Of a DNA stretch of 64,000 bases, positions 57,601-64,000 are shown one piece after another. The DNA is taken from contig NC_087062.1 in the NCBI RefSeq assembly GCF_963678635.1, positions 77,561,200-77,625,199 of the forward strand, written 5' to 3'. This DNA is from Symsagittifera roscoffensis. Lineage: Eukaryota; Xenacoelomorpha; Acoela; Convolutidae. Both the position numbers and the translations under genes were made by a program. The notes below the pieces were generated by a model. That model was not told where the DNA came from and did no database searches. It worked only from the letters and a program-made list of their open reading frames with translations. How positions within the stretch are numbered: position 1 is the stretch's first letter; each line of letters starts with the position of its first letter.

Positions 57601-58028
57601 ACTTTTGTGCGAAAATTTCATCTCAGTTAAATCTTAGCTACTCACTTTTGTAAGTTTTTGCATTTTCCGGAAAACTCTACTGGCTTTCCTCTTTTACTAA
57701 ATATAAAGGAACAAATTTGTTTTTAAAAGAGGATCGCTTTGGTTATCTGACATAAAAAATCGTCTTTCATAACGCTCATACTGCAGGCACAAAAGTACCC
57801 TCTGAACAGATGTTACGACAGTCTACAACTTACCATTCCTGTTTTGGTGGCTGTTTCACAGGCGACGCGTGCATTAGGATCCTTTTCCAGGTAAGCGTCC
57901 AGCACTGCGTCCGAGATCTGGTCGCAGATTTTATCCGGATGCCCCTCGCCGACAGACTCGCTTGAAAACAGGAATCTGTTGCCTCTGTGCTGCACAACAG
58001 GCGCCAGATTTGCATTGGCAGGTGACAT
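44921..58028 (-). CDS. MAT: S-adenosylmethionine synthetase, 4 coding exons
   Basis: This cytosolic enzyme makes S-adenosylmethionine, phosphate and pyrophosphate from methionine and ATP. Exons on the minus strand are 58028-57834, 55582-55378, 54613-54526 and 45626-44921. They total 1194 nt and encode 397 residues, against about 395 in animal MAT2A proteins. Catalytic landmarks are intact: SVGEGHPDK at residues 25-33 (His30 and Asp32), GAGDQG at 132-137, RPDSKTQV at 178-185, GGPQGDAG at 255-262, and the [15 protein letters not shown] loop at 274-288. The ATG has A at -3 (aaaccATG). Introns are 2251, 764 and 8899 bp, the last one full of repeats. It appears functional. Confidence 0.97.
45627..47300. 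other. MAT intron 3, 3' part; simple repeats only
   Basis: It shows a short tandem of aaataagtcgacctaaa near 45925-45962 and a variant repeat built on ccctacataccaatctac near 46590-46640. No gene is supported. Confidence 0.5.
47317..48011 (+). pseudogene. MULE-type transposase pseudogene
   Basis: Antisense within MAT intron 3. The frame at 47317-47709 reads [20 protein letters not shown], then [21 protein letters not shown] plus IH. This matches the DSG...RILIFG..ENL...W..DGTFK..P..F.QLYTIH block of Mutator-like (MULE) transposases found with FLYWCH zinc fingers. A second frame (about 47823-48011) reads [20 protein letters not shown] and AIEGWH, the NxxEGWH region near the domain end. The middle of the catalytic domain is lost, and the halves are separated by frameshifts and stops, so it cannot be functional. 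Confidence 0.8.
48012..49459. other. MAT intron 3, no recognised feature
   Basis: The open frame at 48202-48399 follows the transposase relic on the same strand but has no family motif I recognise. It may be part of the same dead element. Confidence 0.35.
49460..50974. mobile_element. 1.5-kb element with GC-rich inverted ends and a nested family F copy
   Basis: Left CCCGCACCGAGCGTCCATGG and right CCATGGGCGCTCGGTGCGGG are inverted repeats with one mismatch in 20 bp. AATCGATTAT follows on both inner sides. The interior repeats aatcgattataatgg-type motifs and tgtatgg motifs. No protein and no clear target duplication were found. Confidence 0.75.
49669..50092 (+). mobile_element. Family F MITE, complete copy
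   Basis: Inverted ends gcgcggatctagg (left) and cctaaatccgctag (right). G-run at 49690-49701 near the left end and C-run at 50067-50078 near the right end. It is inserted inside the 49460-50974 element. Confidence 0.65.
51609..51695 (-). repeat. Family B end fragment
   Basis: acaagactgctcgtatcagg with gcgaagccctg, then ttaaggtctatgaagcagta. The perfect hairpin CAGGGC-GAA-GCCCTG is present. The remainder is absent. Confidence 0.65.
52049..52599 (-). repeat. Family B MITE with an amplified terminal 15-mer
   Basis: The body matches other copies (ccccacacgccatataaa, aacggaatatt in reverse). Its terminal module caaggctgctcgtat is repeated four to five times at 52050-52125 with small changes, replacing the usual hairpin. 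Confidence 0.75.
52696..53217 (+). repeat. Family B MITE copy
   Basis: Left end ttgttccgacttttgtaacg, centre ttaacgcgctatatatttcg, right end cgcagtgatacaagcagtct plus tgtt. It lies 96 bp from an oppositely oriented copy. Confidence 0.75.
53333..53842 (+). repeat. Family B MITE copy, near complete
   Basis: Left hairpin CTTTCG-ATA-CGAAAG and right hairpin CAGGGC-TTC-GCCCTG are both perfect. Ends ttgttccgac and cgagcagtct. Confidence 0.8.
53920..54180. repeat. Family F-related fragment
   Basis: ggttcttaggtcgaccaaat, aaaacccccgaaaacttatg and the later gcgcgcgcaaaaaa stretch resemble the interior of 49740-49920. The ends are missing. Confidence 0.4.
54526..54613 (-). CDS. MAT: MAT exon 3
   Basis: Acceptor tgtttag, donor gtaagt, 88 nt, encoding [20 protein letters not shown] and TIDLAHKLG. 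It is too short to stand out as an open frame but completes the GAGDQG motif exactly and restores phase. Confidence 0.93.
55378..55582 (-). CDS. MAT: MAT exon 2
   Basis: Acceptor gattgacag, then [20 protein letters not shown] through [11 protein letters not shown] to EEDYGAG. Donor gtacga after the first base of Gly134. Confidence 0.95.
55583..56947. other. MAT intron 1, 3' part; nothing recognised
   Basis: AT-rich, with no exon consistent with MAT phase and no identified repeat. Confidence 0.4.
56948..57305. repeat. ~360-bp foldback element in MAT intron 1
   Basis: Left ggttgttttccattagagcc and right ggctctaatggaaaataacc are inverted. The match continues inward (acttgtccaactatacagga against tcctgtatagttggacgaca) and outward through gagcaatccc. 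C-runs at 57010 and 57115 sit near the arm base and the centre. Confidence 0.8.
57430..57529 (-). repeat. Family B end fragment
   Basis: ccgtcaaaaatggctagtcg, then tcggaagtcggaacaa. Only about 100 bp of one end is present. Confidence 0.6.
57834..58028 (-). CDS. MAT: MAT exon 1
   Basis: ATG at 58028-58026. It encodes 65 residues from [10 protein letters not shown] to ETATKTGM, containing the GHPDK methionine/ATP site. Donor gtaagt is in phase 0. Confidence 0.95.
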
Positions 58029-58884
58029 GGTTTGTTGTGTTATTTCTGTGATGAGTTATCTATATATCTTGCGGCGGCCTTGAACGTGTACCTTGCTTCG
58101 TTTCTTCTGGCTTCTGAGATGTTAAGTTAGATTACTATTGCTAGAACTTGAACTCAATAAGTAGTAGTGCACGAGTTGTTAGTAGAGGCGTTTCTTAGGG
58201 AGTGTCTTGATCAGGTGATTTGATTCAAGTTTGAGAGGAGCTTGGGGCAAGTGACCGTGGTTTGATAGAATTGAGAAAATGGCATGTCCACTCAAACTTT
58301 TTCATTTATCTTTCATACTTGTTTGTCTTTTACAATATCTTATCAATTTACAACCTTCAAACATAGTTTGCTGCTCTTTCTACGCAAAGGATTTAGTTAA
58401 ACGAATTTAAGTCTCTTTCCTATCACTTCGTGAACTAATTCGGGTGCTGTGCGTGAAAACACTTTTGCATCAAACTGTGTTGGTACGAAAGATGGCGTCG
58501 ACCTTCAGATAGAAAAAGCAAATGGCCTCGCCTAGTCATTTAATAGTTAAGATAGTGGGGTTTAGATCAAATATTTTAGATGATAAATGGGGTCGATACA
58601 TATATAGATTTAGCAAAGATGGTTATGTTGGGCAATACAGTTTTACAGCGTAGATTTACAGAATCTACTCTACAATAAGGTTGAGTGAGTTCATTTTCAA
58701 GCTCTCCGTCAGATATAGAAATTTAGTGCAAAGAAAGTTTTTGTGCCGGGCTATGTCAAACCGTTAAGTGTCTACAAAAGTTTTCATGTTTCTGAATGAA
58801 AGCTTCTGACAACAGTACAATAACGGCAGAGCTATTTCTATACATAGAGATAACTCAATATTTCACCAAACCAAAGCAAGTACA
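58029..58884. promoter_or_regulatory. Region upstream of MAT; probable 5' UTR and promoter
   Basis: It is 5' to the MAT start codon on the minus strand. On that strand a TATA-like gatatatagataac lies at about 58058-58071, only some 30-45 bases above the ATG. That would leave almost no 5' UTR, so I do not call it a TATA box. No other promoter element is clear. Confidence 0.25.
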
Positions 58885-58937
58885 ACAAGACCGCTCGTAT
58901 CAGTGCGAAGCCCTGAATGTTCCGACTGCCTTTAATA
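58885..58937 (-). repeat. Family B end fragment
   Basis: acaagaccgctcgtatcagt with gcgaagccctgaatgttccg, truncated after actgcctttaa. Confidence 0.6.
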
Positions 58938-59289
58938 CATGGTCCAATTAAAACATGGTTTTACAGCTTAAAGATTTCCTTCTAATTGTCAGCTTTGAAT
59001 GTAGAAATCAAAACATAGCCTCGGCTTGCGTTCTGTTTGTACAGTTTTAACATCGAACTTAAGCTCTTGTTTCTTTGCAGTCTGTCGATCTGGTCGAAAC
59101 AAGATGTTTAGGACAAAAGATTGAGAAAAAAGTTGTTTGAGCAAAAAAATCTATCTGCCCAGTTGTAATATAGAAAATAAGCAACAAAAAATTGCTTGCC
59201 CTTAATATGTACAGTAGAGAAATGCAATTTAAACCCAGAAACTTTGATTGTCATCTATTAGTCCATTTAAAACATGGGACGCAAACAAA

Positions 59290-59823
59290 ACAAGACGGCT
59301 CGTATCAGGACGAAGCCCTGAATGTTCCGACCGCCTTTTAAGGTTTATGGAGCAGCAGTAAAAACATAAAAAATTAAATGAAATAAAGTAAAATGAAAAT
59401 TTTTTTTTAATGTGAAATTTTTTAATGAAAATCATCCCCCCACACGCCATATAAAGTACAAAAAGATAGATTTCGTTCCTTGCAACAAATCAATTATGGC
59501 AAATAAGCTTCGTTCAACTAATTTGGAACGATTTATAAGACGGATTAAATCTCCGCTTACGCGTTAATAGCGCGAATTATATCGAGCGTTAATTGTCCCA
59601 AATTGGTCAAAATGGCAATCTTTGAACCCTCATAACTTTACGCAAAATGATCACAGGTGAAATATCTTTTCAAATTTAAGCTCAGGACAACAATGGCTTT
59701 CGAATGATATAAACAAAATTCCGTCAAAAATGGCTAGTTAAAAAGTCGAAATTTGTCTGAAGAAAAAAAAAACCCACCCCGAGCACAAATATTCCGTTAC
59801 TTTCGTATCGAAAGTCGGAACAA
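59290..59823 (-). repeat. Family B MITE, complete
   Basis: Both ends are present: acaagacggctcgtatcagg (left) and tatcgaaagtcggaacaa (right). The central aatagcgcgaattatatcga is palindromic. It abuts the next copy head to tail with no spacer. Confidence 0.85.
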
Positions 59824-60358
59824 CAAGACTGCTCGTATCAGGGCGAAGCCCTGAATGTTCCAACTGCCTTTTAAGGTTTTATGGAGCAGTAATAACATCA
59901 AAAAACTAACTGTAATAAAAATAAAATGACATTTTTTTTTCTCTAAAATTTGAAATTTTTTATGAAAATCATCCCCCCACACGCCATATAAAGTACAAAA
60001 TGATAGATTTCGCTCCTTGTAACAAATCAATTATGGCAAATAAGCTTCTTTCAACCAATTTGGAACAATTTAAAGACGGATTAAGTCTCCGCTTACGCGT
60101 TAATAGCGCGAAATATATCGCGAGTTAATTGTCCCAAATTGGCCAAAATGGCAATCTTTAAACCCCCATAACTTTACGAAAAATGATCACAGGTAAAATA
60201 TCCTTTCAAATTTGAGCTCAAGACAACAATAGCTTTCGAATGATATAAAAATATTCCGTCAAAAATGGCTAGTTAAGAAGTCGAAATTTGTCTGAAGAAA
60301 AAAAAAACCCACCCCGAGCACAAATATTCCGTTACTTTCGTATCGAAAGTCGGAACAA
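59823..60358 (-). repeat. Family B MITE, complete, tandem with the previous copy
   Basis: Left hairpin CAGGGC-GAA-GCCCTG and right hairpin CTTTCG-TAT-CGAAAG are both perfect. Over most of its length it is visibly close to 59290-59823. The two copies share the junction ggaacaacaagac. Confidence 0.85.
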
Positions 60359-62420
60359 AAACGTAGCTTGCTTACTATTCGTCTAGTTGTAACATAAAAT
60401 TCCAACCAAGAACTTAATTGCATTCAATCTGCTAGGTTAAAAGAGTCCAGAGCAATACTGCTTACCTTCTTTTGGTCCAAATGAAAAAATGATTAAAAAA
60501 CAACGTTGCTCCTGCAATCAATTCAGGTGAAAAATTCTAACCCAAAATTTGTGATGTTTTCTTTTCTATATGTTCGGTTAAAACCTAAATTTCATCCCAC
60601 AGCGTTTCTTTTTTTATTTTTGTCCAGTATAACTTAGTAATTAAACCAAATACTTGCCTCGTTTTCTAAAAAAAACGTGAAAAGTTAAGCAGTTACTTTG
60701 CTCGCTTTTTCTGCTCAGTTGAAACTTATAATTTGAACTCGAAGTCTTTCTTAACTTTTATCTGTCCAGTCAAAACAAGAATTCAATTGCGAAATTATGA
60801 TAATTTTATATGTATAATTGAAATACAGAAACTAAGAAATACATTTGCTAGACATCCATCTGGCTGCTGAAAACGTTGACACTGAACCAAAATTTTTACT
60901 TGCATATTATCTGTCCAGTAGCAAAAACTTCTACTGTACCAAAAACGCACGGGAATTGGTAACCAAATTTCGATTTACCTTCAATTGTCTAACAGTTTTT
61001 GTTTGCTTGACCTCTAGTTATTTGAAAGGTTTGTTCTTAGTTCTCTAGTTCAAAGTTTTTAGAAAATGCACATAACTTTGAAAACCAAAAAAAAACACGA
61101 TAGAACAATCAGTGTCGACACAAGAGGTAAGCCTATTCCCAGTCCTTCAATTCTTGATGAACTTGAATTACTAATATTTTTCACTGTGAAGCTATCCTAG
61201 AATCTGTTGTCCGGATTTGTTTGTACCTATTAAAAATTGCGTTTCACGAAGCAGTGTATTCCACTATCTGTTGCAATTAATTTCAATGTTTTTTTTTGTC
61301 TCAGTGATTGAACGCAATTCCTTAAAAACAAAGACCCTCAATTCCTGGCAAATCCTTTTGCTGACTTAATTGTTGCTTCCATCATTACTCGCTTTTCATC
61401 AAGTTATATTACTGCTTTTTGTCTAGTTATTTTAGTTATTTTGAGTTTTTAACCAGATTTATTTGCTCTCCCTCCATCTGCACATTAAAAAAAGTTGTTC
61501 GCTTTTTAACTGTGGCTTTTAAACATGGAGTTTAAACTACATGTTTTTCGAGTCTAAATTTTAGCTAAACACTCATTGCTGGGCCTTTTTTGTTCATTGG
61601 TAACAAAAAGTTTGAACCCAAAACTTTGCTCGCTTGCTATCTGTTCAGTTAAATCAAAAAAATTGACTTTTAACTGACTAATCACCACATTGCGCGTTTT
61701 TTAACTGCCTAACCACCAAGTTTTTATTTGTTTTTAAATTCAGAACTCCAAGCGCCCTTATTTGTCAGTTAAAAAACCAATTTGAAATTGAATGTTTTGC
61801 TCATCGTCTATTTGTCAGGTCAAAATATGAAACTTGAACAAAAACCTGGCTCTTCTCCTGTCTAAACAGTACAAGATGCAAAAAATGCCAAAAAATTGGC
61901 TCGCTCTTTTTGATCTAGCGGAAATATAGAGTTTAAACTCATAAGTTTATTCGTTTTCTATCTGCTACTTGGAAAATAAAAAATAAAATTAAAACTTAGC
62001 TCGCCTCTTTTCTGTTAAATAACAACAAGCTAATTAATTTAACAGCATCGCAGGTATTTTCAAGTTCAGTTGAAAAAAAAATGTCTTTATCAATCTATTC
62101 GGTTAAAATTTGCAATTTTAATCAAGTACTTCGGATGTCTTTTGTTTTTTTTTAGCTAAAACAAAGAATTTTTTTCCATAATTTTGTTCTCATTCCATCG
62201 TGTTCAGTCAAAACAAAAAGCTGAACCCAGTTTTTCAATTTTGTGTAAAAGGCAGCCGTGTGCAACCCAAATGTGTTCATTGGCTGTCCTCTCAGGGGTA
62301 TTTTTAGTTAAAAAAGTCTTGAGAGAGAAATAAATCTTCTTCTTTTTCTAGTTCTTGAAATGCGTTCTCTCTGTCCAGTTGAAATTCAGTCCCAATCATA
62401 TTATTTGTCCCATGATTTTT

Positions 62421-62989
62421 CTCGCTTTTGACATGCTTACAAAAATGCTAAAACAACTCTTCCTTTTTCACTAGAAACCGATGCCTGTGTGGTGAGGGAT
62501 TTTCAAAAAATATCCGAATGGAATTTTTTTATAACAACGGTACCTACTAGAGTACTTTTTAACCTACCAAAAAGCCAGCCCGCAAAATGTAGTTTTACAT
62601 AAAGGCACAAAACGGTTCACCATTGAGAGCTGAACATCTTGTAACAATGTCGTTTCCTTCTGTAACCAGTAATTTCATTCTTAAAATGAACAACAAAGTA
62701 AAATAATTATTACAATTCTCAAACTCAAGAAGAAGAAAAAAAGAGCAAAAAATTAATTTCTCGTGCATTTTAAACAATGTTTCAGAGAAAATATAATACT
62801 CAATTCTACAAGACCTATGAAAAGTACAATTAGAGCAAAAATTTATATTGAGCAAGGATTACTTATCTTCGGAACCCACTCAATATCTACCCCAAAATGC
62901 TGAACACTCTGTTTTGCATAAGTAATTATCAGGACCAAAAAATTGCAAAAAAAAATTGAAAGAAAATAATTGAAAATTCATAATTGTAA
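62421..62989. other. Intergenic, nothing recognised
   Basis: AT-rich spacer; no supported gene. The phrase gaaagaaaataattgaaaat with tcataattgtaa at 62958-62987 also occurs at 51739-51770, so a short dispersed repeat is present. Confidence 0.4.
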
Positions 62990-64000
62990 TGAATTAGGAC
63001 CGATGTGGTTAACTCATAGAGTAATTTCGGATAGGGTACACCGTCTGCTCGTCACGCTATCTTATTTTCGGCCGGATAGATTCGTGCAACTTCTTAGTCT
63101 AACACCGATCCTAATCTTACTCTTATACTTTCTAGTCTCAGGGTGTTTAACTAGTCTCTGCTAGGCTCAATAGATCTAGGGTATACTGGTTTGTTGCGGC
63201 TGCTGAAGTTCTCTTGGAGAGACAACTAATTTCTAAGTTAAATTCAAATCTCTCTGGTGCTGAAATTACAAGTAATTTCAGCACTTACAAATAAGTGGGT
63301 TGTTAGTTAGATGGATCATGATTGGTTAATATTAAATACTTTACAGTGGTAAATATCGAGTTTATCCAATCATAAAATATAGTTTAGATCAGGTTCCACC
63401 CATCCGGGCTTTACAGAGTTTTTAGAATTATCTTTCTGCAATTCAAAGGATGGATGATGAACGTTGGTATTTGGCGAACATCATATTCTTGTCCGGTTCC
63501 TCTTGTTGAAGAAGTTCCATGACGCTGGATTTAGGGACATCAATCGTTGTGTCGTCTTGTGACAACGACTATGTTCCCCAATGAAATCAATCTGATTTCA
63601 AAATGGTTTGCTATGACGGGTTTTTCTGTATTATGAAGAGAACTTCTTTTGTGTTCAACCTCGTCTGGGAATGGCGTAGAGATCGTGTGTGGGAGGGATG
63701 CCTCGTAACTCGGATCTGTACGTATACTTGAACATCGAGGTGGTCATTGGTCTAGTTCAATGAAGTCCTTTTCTGCGAAGTCAAGTCGTACTCTAAATCC
63801 TTTGAGTTGTGATTGTGGACGGCATATCGGTTGTGGTTAGCCATTCTTGTTCGAGTGTGATTGGATCATTTTGTCTTTGGATGTTCGTCTTTGTTGTTGT
63901 GTGTTGATCTATATACTGCAAGGTATGATTTATATTTTATAAAATTTTATTAGTTCGGTTTTTTAATCATGGATTTAGTTAAAGGTTTTCACAAAAGCAT
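62990..64000. other. Compositionally distinct right end; possible retroelement remnant
   Basis: The last kilobase is less AT-rich and lacks the poly-T texture of the rest. On the minus strand it has interrupted coding-like stretches (KDFIELDQ, DPSYEASLPHTISTPFPDEV, and KPGWVEPDL close to a stop). They could be the end of an LTR-retrotransposon polyprotein followed by an LTR. An inverted pair gctgaaattacaagtaattt plus cagc lies at 63261-63284. Nothing here is firmly identified. Confidence 0.25.

Larger units (their letters stand above)
58940..62420. repeat. Decayed minisatellite, irregular ~60-90 bp period
   Basis: A motif like gctcgcTTtcTATCTGtcCAGTtaaAACa followed by ttgaacccaaaaactt recurs many times with heavy divergence. 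Examples are 59148-59170, 60705-60730, 60758-60780, 60908-60925, 61625-61650, 61790-61820, 61900-61925, 61965-61990 and 62355-62385. Two family B copies (59290-60358) interrupt it. The open frames inside are not genes. Confidence 0.55.

Noticed and set aside
1-64000. CRISPR arrays, rRNA genes, bacterial operons or phage genes
   Set aside because: No regularly spaced identical repeats with unique spacers, no rRNA-like sequence, and clear GT-AG introns in conserved animal genes.

Overview
This is AT-rich nuclear DNA from a multicellular animal, almost certainly an invertebrate. Short protein-coding exons with GT...AG borders are separated by introns of 0.06 to about 10 kb, and nearly all other DNA is non-autonomous transposable-element debris. 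I could not identify the species. I see no bacterial operon structure, CRISPR array, rRNA gene or confident functional tRNA gene.

Three host genes are supported. (1) Positions 1-859 (+) hold the last two coding exons of an AMP deaminase, with a poly(A) signal at 886-891. (2) Positions 7817-40281 (+) hold a gene of the SOWAH (sosondowah ankyrin-repeat) type. I rebuilt it from twelve small exons whose splice phases all agree, giving about 550 residues: an N-terminal SOWAH domain, a charged linker, ankyrin repeats and a basic Ser-rich tail. (3) Positions 58028-44921 (-) hold a complete S-adenosylmethionine synthetase in four coding exons (397 residues). The SOWAH-type and SAM synthetase genes converge, with 4.6 kb between their stop codons.

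The introns and spacers are built from recurring repeat families, which I name here. Family A has hairpin ends and several copies carry an internal tRNA-like module with pol III boxes. Family B is about 540 bp, has a perfect stem-loop near each end, and has at least eleven whole or partial copies. Family D has GAGTCGATGAACG-type inverted termini. Family F has GCGGATCTAGG-type inverted termini. Family H carries arrays of a roughly 165-bp unit; one copy lies in a nearly identical 1.85-kb tandem duplication at 18.6-22.3 kb. There are also a 460-bp MITE with perfect 25-bp inverted repeats and 8-bp target duplications (26625-27084), a MITE at 7219-7629, a 1.5-kb inverted-repeat element at 49460-50974, three foldback palindromes, a LINE reverse-transcriptase fragment, a MULE transposase pseudogene, and a decayed minisatellite upstream of the SAM synthetase gene.

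The best candidates for something undescribed are the hairpin-ended families A, B and H, which nest in one another. Family A contains a tRNA-derived module between two terminal stem-loops and exists in two body types, one of which has acquired a family B body. Exon calls rest on reading frame, splice phase and remembered family motifs; no search was run.
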